Shown here piece by piece: positions 22,331 to 34,008 of a stretch of DNA of 64,000 nucleotides. The translations under genes were made by a program, and so were the position numbers. The DNA is taken from contig NC_133486.1 in NCBI RefSeq assembly GCF_025370935.1, positions 8,500,330 through 8,564,329 of the forward strand. Reading direction: 5' to 3'. This DNA comes from Choristoneura fumiferana (Eukaryota > Arthropoda > Insecta > Lepidoptera > Tortricidae). How positions within the stretch are numbered: position 1 is the stretch's first letter; each line of letters starts with the position of its first letter. The notes below the pieces were generated by a model, which was not told the origin of the DNA, ran no database searches, and worked only from the letters and a program-made list of their open reading frames with translations.

Positions 22331-23744
22331 TTTGACTATGAGTGAAAATCACGAAAGTTTAAGACATTATATAATAATAAATGTCGCTGATTAAAAGTTA
22401 ATTGAAGTTACTAAATACGTCTGCATTGTATTCACAAATAGATAATATTTAATTTGAACAGTGAATGAACTTCCATTCATAACAATAACAATTTAGCCAC
22501 AAAGAACCGCAAACCGCTAGGCTTTCATGACCACAAAAGCAATTCAACTGAAAAAGACTTGACATTCAAAGTAACCGTTTAAAATGTTGTAACTCAAACA
22601 AAATGATTTATGCGAATGCAACATCTATCATTATTAATAACGATTTAATCGGTTTATATAAAAGCGAATCAGTAAACGTTTTTCAATCGAACTAAACGGG
22701 TGTCAACATTCACTTTGACTTTTAAGTTTTATGCTTTTAACTACAATTGACGCTTATTCGTTTTTGATTGCTGTTGGTTTTGACACGTATGTTTCATCCA
22801 TATTATTTAACTTGCAAATCAAAGTTCATGAAACTGTTACATAAAAAAATTGCTCCTAATGTCGATGAGGACCTTGAGGTTTGGAATGGGGCATCATTTA
22901 ACTTTTCAACACAATATTTCTCTTAATTTAGAACAAATAAGTACCCATTTCTGGCCATTTTTAACCTGAAAAATGTGCTCTGAAACATTTTTAAGAAGGT
23001 AATAATCGCAACAAAGTAAAAGTGGTTAACAAACAATTAACTGCACTTACATACACAACCTGTAAGTATAGAAACAATTGTTCTTCATTTTTCGTGACAA
23101 CTAAGGCAGAGACAGTTAGTTTCGGTCTACCTTAAAATTTTGTATGTTACAAAAAACTATTCGTAGTTTCCTTGGATAGATTTATTTATAACTTAAAATA
23201 AAATAATACTACCTACCGGAAATAATACTACCGTATATTTTTACACGACAAAAATATTGCAAATATTACAATAAATTGTAATTTTACAAATTGTAGTAAT
23301 ATAAAAAAATACTTCAAACAATGACAGCTTATACATTATCAACCGAAAGTTGAAATAACTTTTAAACAATACGAACTAGTACCTATTATTATTTTTTGTA
23401 ACACAGTAGCTAATTATTTGGTTACAATACATGAATTTTAATTGGTCATTGATCACACAAGTACCATGGGGTGAGTAACAATAGTAATATTGTCATTGTG
23501 CCTGTTAGAACTCGGTCACAATAGGTCATTGTCTATAGGGAGTCCCATTTAGGGTTGTCTACTCGTACTTAAGTTTATACTAATCTGTATAGATAAAGTG
23601 AGAAAAGTTTTTCGATGTCAATGTATTTATGCCATTGACAACGATTGATTTTACGTTTCCTGAGTAAAAACTTTTTTCATTACAATCTATACTAATGTAA
23701 TAGAATTTATTTGCATGTACGGAATGATTTATACGTACCTGAGT
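22331..23744. other. AT-rich, no feature
   Basis: No gene or repeat recognised on either strand. Confidence 0.45.
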
Positions 23745-24310
23745 AAGTGTAATGTGATGTGGTTTTTTGGAGTCTTTTTGTATTTTTTATTTCAACACCA
23801 AATTTGTTACTTTTACGGGTATCCCGTGAAACCATATCGAAAATACAAACTAAGACATGGATGCACAGAAAAACCAGAAAAAGAGACCAGCGCTGGGAAT
23901 CGAACCCAGGTCCTCAGCAATCCGTGCTGCGTGCTATACCCCTACACCACCGCTGGACAGGAATCTAGACACGATTTTTTCCTATGCATACATATCTCAG
24001 GTTGCTTATTTCTACTACGCTACTTATGCAGCAGCACTAGCGACATCTATGTTCCGGCTCTCATCGAGAGACGTCACACTCTTTCGGAACCAACCGCTCA
24101 CCCAGACAAGAGATGTCGCTACAAAGCAATCAAATTATGATTGGTTTTTGTAGTATCTTTGTATTTTTTATTTCAACTCCATATTTGTTACTTTTCATTG
24201 TATTTTTTTTTTTTTTTTTTATTTTTATTTATTTTTTTTTGGGATTCTCAGTGCTGGTCTCTTTTTCTGGTTTTTCTGTGTCTCAGTTTGTATTTTCGAT
24301 GTAATGTAAC
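23745..24310 (-). mobile_element. Rearranged cluster of a tRNA-derived SINE
   Basis: A minus-strand SINE begins with a tRNA-like head at about 23887-23956: A box on minus at 23949-23939, B box GGTTCGATTCC on minus at 23906-23896. It continues into a body ending near 23745. A second tail-only copy in the same orientation lies at 24138-24200, repeating TTGTATTTTTTATTTCAAC. A third piece, plus-oriented, lies at 24245-24305 (CTGGTCTCTTTTTCTGG). The 141-, 98- and 69-codon plus frames here are SINE-derived. A further copy is at 55258-55372. Confidence 0.8.
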
Positions 24311-24500
24311 CCACAATCTAAACTATCGGAGCTGCAGACTTGAGAATCAGATATAATTATATTCCTTGGGATATATAGGGATAGATCGCGATTACCTTCA
24401 ATAAGCTTTGATTTAAATGAAATCGATAAATTCGTTCTCAATTGGCACACAAGAAAATATGTAGGTACTTAGGAATTCATTTTTACTTACTTATATTTTT

Positions 24501-25249
24501 AGGGTTCCGTACCCTAAGGGTGCCAACGGAATCCTATTACTGAGACTCCGCTGTCTGTCTGTCTGTCCGTCCATCTGTCACAGGGCTCTATCTCTTGATT
24601 CCTTGATGGCCTCTATAACAATAAATATTAAAAACAGAGTAAATTAAATATTTAAAAGGTGCTCCCATACAACAAACGTGATTATTTTGCCGTTTTCTGC
24701 TTGATATTAATAACGGCCACAGGTAGATGCTTGATATATTCACTGATTATTTAGTTTTATAATCACTTTCAAAATAATACTTATTATATTAAAATAAAGC
24801 CGTGGTGGCCTAGTGGTTTGACCTATCGCCTCTCAAGCAGAGGGTCGTGGGTTCAAACCCCGGCTCGCACCTCTGAGTTTTTCGAAATTCATGTGCGGAA
24901 TTACATTTGAAATTTACCACGAGCTTTGCGGTGAAGGAAAACATCGTGAGGAAACCTGCACAACCTGCGAAGCAATTTAATGGTGCGTGTGAAGTTCCCA
25001 ATCCGCACTGGGTCCGCGTGGGAACTATGGCCCAAGCCCTCTTGTTCTGAGAGGAGGCCTGTGCCCAGCAGTGGGACGTATATAGGCTGGGATGATGATA
25101 TTAAAATAAAAATAAATATTTAACTATACTTTACTTTACTTTTTTTATTTGACTTTTTTGCCGTTTTTTTGCTAATGTCTAATATTTTATAGATAATGGT
25201 GCGGAACCCTTCGTGCGCGAGTCCGACTCGCACTTGGCCGGTTTTTTTT
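24501..25249. repeat. GGGTTCCGTA / CCGGCCAAG element split by a SINE
   Basis: The left part (AGGGTTCCGTACCCTAAGG, GTCTGTCTGTCTGTCCGTCC) and right part (CGGAACCCTTCGTGCG, GAGTCCGACTCGCACTTGGC) form one element of about 440 bp. The SINE at 24799-25098 interrupts it. It is therefore older than that SINE. Confidence 0.85.
24799..25098 (+). mobile_element. Intact GAT-tail tRNA-derived SINE with 12-13-bp target duplication
   Basis: The tRNA-like head has canonical Pol III boxes: A box TGGCCTAGTGG at 24806-24816 and B box GGTTCAAACCC at 24850-24860. The body has ACCACGAGCTTTGCGGTGAA, AATCCGCACTGGGTCCGCGT and GCCTGTGCCCAGCAGTGGG, and ends GGCTGGGATGATGA. TATTAAAATAAA flanks it at 24787-24798 and 25099-25110, a clear target-site duplication. 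Best-preserved member of its family here. The minus 63-codon frame is a shadow. Confidence 0.95.
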
Positions 25250-25633
25250 GTAGATATAATCTTTCTAAACTGTAGTTTGTTCCGACCCGGGGACTGTCAA
25301 ATTATTGATAGTTGCACAATGAAAAAAAAATAGTTATTTAACGTAGCGACTAAATACATAATAAGCTATAACTTATGATTCATAACGTATGTACCTACGT
25401 TTACACGACAAGATGTGACACAAAGCAACACTCGTGTCGTTTAGCTGTTGGGAGATAATACTGCAATGTAATCATTATGACTGGTAACTTTCGAACGCTG
25501 CCGGCATTTTGTCTCTTCTAATAATGTTGTACTACCACGTGTCGTTTTTGCATTCCCATGCCCCGCTTCCAAGGAAGTTAGAAGTGCCACATCATTTACC
25601 ATCATCATCATCATTACCGACCGACCGATTATT
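25250..25633. other. Intergenic; CATCATCATC microsatellite at ~25600
   Basis: Nothing recognised apart from a short trinucleotide run followed by CCGACCGACCG. Confidence 0.4.
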
Positions 25634-25895
25634 GACGACCGGATGGCCGAGTGGTTAGAGAACCTGACTACGAAGCTTAAGGTCCCGGGTTCGAATCCCG
25701 GCCGGGGCAGATATTTGTATGAATAATACGAATGTTTGTTCTCGGGTCTTGGATGTTTAATATGTATTTAAGTATGTATTTTATCTATATACGTATGTTT
25801 ATCCGTTGCCTAGTGTCCATAGTACAAGCTTTGCTTAGTTTGGGACTAGGTCAATTGGTGTCAAGTGTCCCATGATATTTATTTATTTATTATTT
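25634..25895 (+). mobile_element. Intact tRNA-derived SINE, TTTA-tail family
   Basis: The head carries A box TGGCCGAGTGG (25644-25654) and B box GGTTCGAATCC (25688-25698). The body has CAGATATTTGTATGAATAAT, CGGGTCTTGGATGTTTAA, ACAAGCTTTGCTTAGTTTGG and GGTCAATTGGTGTCAAGTG. The tail is TTTATTTATTTATT. It serves as the family reference for copies at 2413, 14460, 26688, 33129 and 46388. No clear target duplication. Confidence 0.95.
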
Positions 25896-25904
25896 TATTT
25901 TTAT

Positions 25905-26012
25905 TTTTTATTTTTCACCTTCATTGTTTGTTTTTTTCATTGTTTGTCATTTGTGTTTGTTTACTTATTTTGTACAATAAAGAGTTTACATACATACATA
26001 CATACATTTAAA
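25905..26012 (+). mobile_element. 'TGTACAATAAAGAGTTTACAT' retroposon tail
   Basis: 3' end with ACAATAAAGAGTTTACATAC followed by CATA repeats. Reverse-oriented relatives lie at 28261 and 37139. Only the tail is present, downstream of and possibly abutting the SINE at 25634. Confidence 0.6.
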
Positions 26013-26097
26013 ATATTTCTATTGTAACAATAGTAAAACAGACGGATAGTGTAGCGACATTTATAGAGTTCCGTTTGTCATCTTTTTAGTACATTAA

Positions 26098-26238
26098 GGG
26101 GCTGTTTCACCATCGATTGATTAGCGTTAACCGACGGTTAAATGTGATGCCGTCTCCGTCTATTCGAACAAAACAAATAGAGACGGCATCACACCTAACC
26201 GCCAGTTAACACTAATCAATGGATGGTGAAACAGCCCC
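26098..26238. mobile_element. 141-bp Harbinger/Tourist-like MITE with TAA target duplication
   Basis: GGGGCTGTTTCACCATC is the perfect start of a 59-bp inverted repeat (26098-26156 against 26180-26238, 53 of 59 matching) around a 23-bp loop. TAA is duplicated at 26095-26097 and 26239-26241. A 3-bp TWA duplication and GGG-starting termini are the established hallmark of PIF/Harbinger non-autonomous elements. No coding sequence. Confidence 0.92.
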
Positions 26239-26356
26239 TAAAAATACTGAAAGTAGAGAATTAAAACTGTACTTGCATTGTCATCTGACACATAATGCAT
26301 ACCAAATTTTAAGTCAATCCAAAAAAACAACATTAGATAGAGTAAGCTACATAAAG

Positions 26357-26636
26357 ATTTTTTTTTCATTCGACTGGATGGCAAACGAGTAAGTGGGTCT
26401 CCTGATGGTAAGAGATCACCCCCGCCCATAAACATCTGCAACACCAGGGGTATTGCAGATGCGTTGCCAACCTAGATGCCTAAGATGGGATACCTCAAGT
26501 GCCAGTAATTTCACCGGCTCTCTTACTCTCCACGCCGAACACAACAGTGCAAGCACTGCTGCTTCACGGCAGGATTAGCGAGCAAGATGGTGGTAGCAAT
26601 CCGGGCGGACCTTGTACAAGGTCCCACCACCTGCGA
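26357..26636 (-). mobile_element. Complete SINE of the GCAGGTGGTAGG family
   Basis: Minus-strand copy from CGCAGGTGGTGGGACC to an A-rich tail (poly-T on plus at 26359). It is closely similar along its length to 16650-16922. Frames of 68 and 80 codons on both strands are shadows. Confidence 0.9.
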
Positions 26637-26687
26637 AATGATATAAATATGTTTGTAGAAAAAAAAAGATCGCTACTTTTTCTATTT

Positions 26688-26735
26688 GCTTACTTTGGGA
26701 CTAGGTCAATTGGTGTGAATTGTCCCGTGATATTT
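26688..26735 (+). mobile_element. SINE tail fragment interrupted by a palindrome
   Basis: TTACTTTGGGACTAGGTCAA to GTCCCGTGATATTT is the 3' end of the SINE family at 25634. Its ATTTATTATTTATTT tail resumes only after the palindrome, at about 26849. Confidence 0.75.
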
Positions 26736-26849
26736 GGGTGAAGACCAAAAAGTTGCACAGCGTTAAAGCTGCGTTAGCATGTAGTTTTAATTTTAAAACT
26801 ACGTGCTAACGCAGCTTTTTAACGCTGTGCAACTTTTTGGTCTTAACCC
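26736..26849. mobile_element. 114-bp near-perfect palindrome (hairpin MITE)
   Basis: Left arm 26736-26790 and right arm 26793-26849 are reverse complements except for two substitutions and one 2-base indel, with a 2-base centre. The arms contain AAGACCAAAAAGTTGCACAG and AGCTGCGTTAGCA. It sits within the tail of a SINE, showing it moved there as a unit. No target duplication can be read because the surrounding tail is repetitive. Confidence 0.9.
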
Positions 26850-26944
26850 ATTTATTATTTATTTCAGTTCATAGTTTCCTGTTACAACAATACAATAACA
26901 ATTAAAGTTATAACAATGCCATCAAAATCATATAAATCAATAAT

Positions 26945-27032
26945 TCATCCCAGCCTATATACGTCCCAATGCTGGGCACAGGCCTCCTCTCAGAACAAGA
27001 GGGCTTGGGCCATAGTTCCCACGCGGGCCCAG
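26945..27032 (-). mobile_element. 3' fragment of GAT-tail SINE
   Basis: CATCCCAGCCTATATACGTC, GGGCACAGGCCTCCTCTCAG and GGGCTTGGGCCATAGTTCCC are the reverse complement of the 3' third of the SINE at 24799. Confidence 0.9.
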
Positions 27033-28260
27033 TCAATCAATAATTAAAATCAATAATTAATCGAATCAATACGATGTAAGCCAATAGACCGATGTCAATA
27101 CATTTAACAATGATCATCGATATTCATCATCGACTTCGATTTCATCACTCCAATTTACAGAGGCTGTGTCATTATGTACAGATTGCATGTAAATTCGCGT
27201 GTTTAGGATATGTTTGCTAATGGTTAATTAGCAAACAGGTAAGCAGATTAGCGCGGTAGGATCTGAAGATTAACTATTTGAGAATAAACATAATGTGCAA
27301 CGGCAGTATATTAAAACAACGCTCATCTCTTTGTGCCATCCACTTCATATGATTCAAATTTAATGAGTAGCATTTCACCAAATACCAGTGATCGGATTTA
27401 TCTACTTGGAATTTTATATACTTGCTATATTTATGTACTTGCATTGTAAAGTAGATACCTATAGCCAGCAAAAATCTTGAATTGAAAAAAATTACTGTCG
27501 TTTAGGTACTACATGTTCTCGTCTCAAAATTAATTGAAAAAGTAAATGAAAAAATGAAAATAGCAATAGTTACCTTGATTCGCAAATTTAGTGTCCAACG
27601 AATTCTAATAGGTACTCGTAGGTTTCTCTTCATACGCTTCGTACTAGGAATTTATGAGGAATGTATGTAACAGGCAATTAATGAGTATAGGTCACTTGCC
27701 TGTAACCTTTGCATCAGCACCCAGCAATCACAGAGTCAACACTATACTATAATTGTGTATTACAGGGCTTTGAGCTATTTGGTTTCGAATTCCTCGTCAC
27801 ATTTTCGTTTAAATCAATGATAATCAAAGTAGTTTATAGCGATCCCAAGGGATCTACAAAGACGGTTAAGAGGTCTACTTGTGAGAAAAAAAAACTCATT
27901 TTTATGTCGATAAAAAAACTATGAAGTGAGCAAGGGCTACCGTAATTGTAGAAAAGAGAGAAGAGCGAGAGTTCAAGGGTTTCTGGTTTAAACTCATCGA
28001 ATTTTCGAGTAAAATACAGCGCAGTATATATTATGTACGAGTATAGCCGGCAAGCTTACCTATACAACTACGTTGAGCGACTGAAATTATGACTATGTGT
28101 CTATGACATTTGGAAGTATCTAAGACATTCTGACATTAACACATGTCGATAATAGTGACGTGATTATGTGCATATTGTTTTATTAGCTGTTGTGACACGG
28201 TGTTAAATGTGCAAGTTTATTGGAATTGCTAGCTAGTTACATAACAAAACAAATATAAAA
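27033..28260. other. No feature seen
   Basis: Short frames (65 and 71 codons) show no domain or codon bias. No repeat recognised. Confidence 0.45.
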
Positions 28261-28372
28261 GTTTGTTTGTTTGTTTGTTTATACTCTTTATTGTACAAAA
28301 AAGTTACATAAAAAAAAGTAGTGTTAAGTACAAAGGCGGACTTATCCCTGCAGGGATCTCTGCCAGTGAACC
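28261..28372 (-). mobile_element. Retroposon 3' end with (GTTT)n
   Basis: A run of GTTT units leads into ATACTCTTTATTGTACAAAA and then GACTTATCCCTGCAGGGATC. Minus orientation; related to 37139 and 11838-12300. Confidence 0.65.
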
Positions 28373-29054
28373 TAAAAAAAAGAGTTTGTAAAGTCTGGTT
28401 CCTCCTTGGTTTGTTTTATTTTTTCGTTTCGTATTTCGATTCCCAAAACTGAGTTTAACAAATAGTAAAGCTAGATTAAACCAAACTTGTTGAATAAGTA
28501 AAAAAAAATCTAATATCATTTACCAAAATAATATATTTGACACATGTGATAAAAAAATTTCAACTGCAGCTTTTAACTTATTTTGTATCTATCAAAGTTT
28601 TCAAAAAGATGCTAATGTTCATCATTTTAATATAAATAAAATACAAAGTTATTAATATTACGATATTGCTTACTTAAAAATTCAAGGACATTAAACAACA
28701 CATAATCGTTTTATTGTATGTTACTTGAAAGATTTCACTTCACGTAATTGACTGTAGCTTTTACGGTGATTAAGTAATTATTAAAGGATGCATATGTAAC
28801 ATAGATATATAAAGAAGTAAACTATTTAAAACATGGAACTATAGGTAAAACATACAAGGAGAATGATAAAGATAGTGATTTCTTAAAGCTCTATCTAATC
28901 TCCTATATTATACTCGTTTATACCCCGCATTTAGTTTTATAAAAATATAAAACTAATGTTAACTTATTGTAATGATATGTGGTGCTCAATTTTAAAAAAA
29001 ATGTATTTGTACTCGCAACCATGAACGCTGTGATATGAGTGAAGTGCCAGACAT
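28373..29054. other. AT-rich, no feature
   Basis: No gene or repeat recognised. Confidence 0.4.
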
Positions 29055-29176
29055 CAATTTTGGCTGGCAACGCACCCGCAGTCCTAATAATGCTGTAGTT
29101 GTCCATGAGCGACGGTGATCACTTACCATCAGGTGACCCGCCTGCTCGTTTTCCAGCTGTTTGATATAAAAAACCT
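29055..29176 (+). mobile_element. Diverged 3' half of the GCAGGTGGTAGG SINE family
   Basis: GGCAACGCACCCGCAGTCC, then GTCCATGAGCGACGGTGATC, ACTTACCATCAGGTGACCCG and CTGCTCGTTTTCC follow the order seen in the intact copies. It ends in an A-rich tail. Confidence 0.7.
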
Positions 29177-29589
29177 ACACCCACCCTTCACCCCTACCCT
29201 AAACCTACATGATTAAGTCCCGGTAGGTAGTTATAAATTAACTTTAAATCTTGCAGTCACTAATACTTTCTAAATCACTCAAACTTTTAGTAGTCACTTA
29301 TTTAATTATTACTATCAAATAATAACTACCCTTCTCTATAGACATATTAAGCAAAAACCAGCAATTAGCCCATCAAAAAAACACTTAGCAACCAATAGTA
29401 TCTTCGCTAAACGCTAATCGCTTCCAAAGTTGTGACTCATTACCACCTGGTCCGGCATTACGCGGAACAACGGCACTGCAGATGTAACTATAGCGTTGGG
29501 ACAAGTCTGAGCCAAACAGTTGACACGAGTCAGATAGTTGACTCGATTCTAGTTGACTAGAGGATAAAAAATATTTGCTCAGTTTCCGT

Positions 29590-29640
29590 TATCATCATCA
29601 TCATCATCATTTTTAGCCAGACAGAAGACGTTCACTTGTA
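29590..29640 (-). mobile_element. RTE-type LINE 3' tip
   Basis: A (ATC)n run followed by AGCCAGACAGAAGACGTTCACT corresponds to the reverse complement of the LINE termini at 15019 and 61402. Only the tip is recognisable. Confidence 0.55.
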
Positions 29641-29689
29641 GAAAGCTCTTATTACTTTTATATTCAGAATATTCAGATCTGCTGCTGAA

Positions 29690-29860
29690 AATGCACCACC
29701 TGCTGTAATTCAGTCCTTACTTCTTTCTGTGAACAAGGTGGCCTAGAAGAGATCGCTCTTAAGCGATAAGGCGCCTTTTGCTTACCTTGTAATTTTTCTG
29801 TATCGCTTACTATTTATGGTGTACAATCAAGAGTCAATGTATTGTATTGTATGTATTGTA
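29690..29860 (+). mobile_element. LINE 3' UTR ('CAAGGTGGCCTAGAAGAG')
   Basis: GAACAAGGTGGCCTAGAAGA, TCGCTCTTAAGCGATAAGGC and GGTGTACAATCAAGAGTCAA followed by TGTATTG repeats form a retrotransposon 3' end that I recognise from moth genomes. No coding part is left. Confidence 0.6.
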
Positions 29861-32800
29861 TAGGTCTTTCTCAAGGATTTCTATAACGATATGATTTACA
29901 TAATGCTACCTGCTGTTGGACAAACGTTGGACTTAATAAAGTACACGCAAGTAGGTATCTTAGTGGTTTAAAATATTTTTTAATGCAACTCATTAGCTAA
30001 CCAACATATTATCATACCATACAGTGGCTTATAGCATAATTTGACGAACTAAAATAAATTAGTTAAAAAATTAATTAAAATCTGCCATTTTGTGTTAAGT
30101 TAAGCATAACTATTACACTCATAACTGGCACACGAAATCGAGCTATTCCCGAAAATTATCGCTTAGTTATGTATTTAGTTAATAATCAAAATCAAACTGA
30201 CTCGCGTCAACTTACCGCGTCAAGCCAACACTTGGGTTAACTGACTCAAATACCCCATCACTATTGTAACATTGTAGACAAATGTACGGATAGAAGATTC
30301 GTCGCGCCAAAGCGAAAGTGACGCGTAATATTTGTGTTTACATATAACACCCCGTGGTGTATGCGTGCGCGCATGTTATGTAACGGTTTTGTTTAGGAGC
30401 TATTGGTTATCGCGATGGTGATTGAGCTTTGCGGAATAAAAATAGTTACGTAGTTACATGTGTTAGTTTTGGAATTTGGATACATCTAAATGTTTTTAAG
30501 GCTCTGTTTCTCAAAAGAAAATAACGAAACTCTTGTAAGATCACTTTGTTATCCGTCTGTCTCTCTGCCTGTCTATCCACCTGTCAAGACCCTTTTTATC
30601 AGGAACGTATGGAAGTATCAAGTGGGAATTAATATCAAATTTTCAACTCTACTGTCCCTTGTAGCAGTAAAAAAATCAAACTTCTATTTCAACGCAGTCA
30701 AACGATATACTAAATATACGCCTTATGGGCACTCTTTCGCAGGGACAAGACCTGGGCGAATTGTATAGTCTAGTTATTTCTAGGATAGTTATTAATTCAA
30801 TTGTACCTTCAGAATTATGCGTTTGCTAAATAAACATGTAGAGTCGTAATATCAAGAGATACCTACGGTCATTAAAAAAGATGTTTCTGTACAATTTGCC
30901 CTAACTGAAAAACCTATACGGTACTTCACAACCAATAAGAAAAGTCTGGATTAACACTTATAGTTATACTTTTACTAGTATACACACTTATACTCACCCA
31001 TTATACCTACTGGATCTAAAGTAAAAATCATAAATCTTAACTGCTAAATGAAGACCATGATGTAATTGGAAATTCCCATCGAAATTTTATAAATCCCAGG
31101 TTTCAGTTCATCTGGTAGAACTAGTGGTTTTCGCAAGCGAAGCCGCGCTAAAGCCTAGTAAATCATCGCGTTAGGCGATTTAGCAATCCATAATGTAGCT
31201 AACTTATTTCTTAAATACTTAGGTCATTTGACACAAGGTCAAACGATATAAGCAGTCCATTAACTATCGTATGGGCATAAACAATATGTCTAAGTAGGTG
31301 CTTACAGTGTGAAACAATTGCTAATAAGCTATTCTAACAATGTCCCAGATTTCAGGAACTTTTAGTTGATGGTCACTTCTGTCTGCTATTCTGTAATGGT
31401 TGCTTTTCACCTTATTTTCTTTGAGTAAAACTGCTGGGCAATGTCTTCCTCTTTTTTCCGCCATTCGTCCCTATTGATAGCATGCTATTGCCCCTCAACG
31501 TACACATACAAGATGTTAATTAAATTAATGAAAACCTGAAAGTAATTTGTTCAGAATCGAGAGGATATTCCATTACACTATATTTTATAGCAAGTACGTA
31601 GTTGTGTTTTTTTATCCCTTTTTTACTGTGCCCAGTCAAAGTTACGAATGCAGCGTACTCCAATTAAATGGTTTAGCGAGGTTTCATACTATTTCGATAA
31701 TTTAATTCTGGTCGTTTTTCTGTCTTAAAGTTTGATATACAACTAGAACATTAAACACTAATTAATTTGTTTGGTAATCGAATAATTAAGCTTGTAGCAA
31801 TATGCCTACAGATTTTCACTGCTTCCGAATGACTTTAAACTGATATTATTTTAATAATCGGCCCCTTGCTTGTCAGTGGCGTTTATCACACAGCCATTTG
31901 GATTAACCGTCCGAAAACTTTAAAAACAAACGCAACGGTAACAAAAGCCTATATAGCTATAGCGTGTCCCTTTCTGACTAAGCTTGTGTGTGAGGGACAC
32001 AATACTTTATGACAGTAGTAATGTGTTATTGCAACATTACGCCATTTCAGTGCCAATTCCCACATTATGTATAATTTCACAAGCGAAAACTGCGTGGGCG
32101 CAAAACAAATGGCCATCATCATTTAATTGATCGGTTTGATAGATCGAGTGTGTCCACTAATAAATCTTTGCCTACTGAATACTTAATGTCTTTTGAGTCT
32201 TAATTGGACGTTTAATATTAATTTGAAAAGGATATGAAAACGATATTCACAATCACACTTTGAATCCGAAAAAAATAATGGGCATAGTGTAAGTCTTTGA
32301 TATTTCCTATTAATTTTTAAGAAACAAAAACTAAAAGTTATTTTTTTTATGATTCACATCTTCAGATATAACAAACAACCGATTGACAAAAGTTTTAGGC
32401 GTAACCTTTAAATGCCAATTATAATTTGAAATATGTATTCATTTTATTCCTTTATATTAATTATGATTATCGAATCGATTATCTACGTCCGTGTATAATT
32501 AACATAAACCAATGAAGTCGTCTCCAGTCATATTTATAATTATATCAAGATATCAAATTACTTAAAGAATTGTGTGGGTTGATCGTCCTAGATATTATTT
32601 ATTTAAGTACCTATTTATTTAGAAATAAAACGTTTTTGGCGTGACGTAATTTTATTTACATAGTTTTGATATTTTTATTTCAATTCTGTGCAGAAATTTG
32701 TATTATAATTTTTTTTTCAATCATTTTGTGTACCATATAACAATCACTAAATAAATACGTACTGCCTATTTTTGTACTCCATTACATTAACAAAGCTTTT

Positions 32801-33128
32801 TGCCTATTATTTCCCTTTATCTAGGAAATACAACTTTAAACCGTGCTTGACCATCCGTACTTTTTTTAATGACTTTTTTAACTCATAGATTTTCGTAATG
32901 CAGAAACTACGAACTAGTCGGGTCTGAGCAGGCAAGAAACAGCTTATAAAGATTTATAGCACCTATTCATTTGAGTTCACAGTTCGCATTACCCTGATAG
33001 CTTGGGCAAGCGCATCAACTTCCTTATACATGCGCGTGCGTACTTTCTCACGCATTTTCTCAAGAAAGCTTACAGCTTAAGGTGTTGATAAACTTGAGCG
33101 TTGACTAGCAGCAGAAGGAGTTTTTTAA
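29861..33128. other. Mostly featureless; repeat fragment at 30492-30690
   Basis: At 30492-30690 a diverged reverse copy of the 6018-6567 element is visible (CCGTCTGTCTCTCTGCCTGT, ACGTATGGAAGTATCAAG); the 92-codon plus frame there is repeat sequence. A possible minus LINE scrap lies at 31430-31480. Nothing else is recognised. Confidence 0.45.
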
Positions 33129-33358
33129 CAACGATTGGTTGGCAAAGTGGCGAGAGTTACTGACTACGAAGCTTAGGTCTTGGGTTCGATTCCCGGCCGG
33201 GCAGACATTTGAGTGAGTATTACGAATGCTGGTTACCGGGTCTTGGATGTTTAATAATATATTTATCTTTATAAGTATGTTTAATCCGTAGCCTAGTATC
33301 CATAGTACCTACCTATAAGCTTTGCTTAGTTTGGGGCCCATAATATTTATATTTATGT
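33129..33358 (+). mobile_element. Diverged tRNA-derived SINE, TTTA-tail family
   Basis: Head ACGATTGGTTGGCAAAGTGG, B-box-like GGTTCGATTCC, then GCAGACATTTGAGTGAGTAT, CGGGTCTTGGATGTTTAAT and AAGCTTTGCTTAGTTTGG. The 3' part lacks the GGTCAATTGG block. The A box is degraded, so it is probably inactive. Confidence 0.85.
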
Positions 33359-34006
33359 TTAATTTGTTGAACTAAAAATGAAGAGAGCCAATCATTACTA
33401 CGAAATTTATATGATCGTTCTAGGAAACGCTCTATGTAGTGCCTAAATACTCGTCAACAATTTTATTCTTCACGATGGTGTCGGACGGTGCTCAGCGAAA
33501 AGCTCGAAGCAAATTTACTAGCTAGCAAAAGCAAGCTAAATTTGCTAGAACGCTCGCTAGAATACTCGCTAAAATGCTCCTGTTTATATTCACAGTTTTT
33601 ACCTTAATGTAACATTCGCCAGAGTGCTCATTACAAGTGAATGGTCAAGTTTAGCAGCACCTTTAGACCGATATTTCTATACATTGCGTGTGTTACCTAT
33701 TAACCGCTGTACAATAGCGTTTTGACCGTGCAATGAACTGTAAATTAGAAGATCGATGAGCAAAACCGGCCAAGTGTAAGTCGCACACGTGCACCGAGGG
33801 TTCCGTACATTAAAAAAAAGCTAAATGAGTCTAGGTTGTTTACGTGTCGAAAAATATAGAAACCGATTAGCAATGCAAACAGAAGTGCTAAATCTGAATC
33901 CGTCAACTCTGCGACTTATTTGCGCAATGTTTACATAAATTAATGTGTTTAGCAGCTACGGGTCATTTGGCAAGCAGACACTTACAAAACTTAGTCAAAC
34001 ACCACA
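33359..34006. other. Intergenic; terminus of the CCGGCCAAG family at 33762-33815
   Basis: AAAACCGGCCAAGTGTAAGT and GAGGGTTCCGTACATT mark a short end fragment of the family at 2904. Around 33510-33590 lies a run of imperfect GCTAGAA/GCTAAAA words (CTCGCTAGAATACTCGCTAA) of unknown origin. Confidence 0.5.
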
Positions 34007-34008
34007 TA

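Noticed and set aside
23715..24153. Plus-strand frames of 141, 98 and 69 codons
   Set aside because: They overlap each other in different frames and lie on a tRNA-derived SINE whose second copy is at 55258.
25634..25710. tRNA gene
   Set aside because: A and B boxes are good, but the sequence runs into a SINE body and tail shared with several copies, so it is a tRNA-derived retroposon. The same applies at 14460, 24799, 33129 and 23887.
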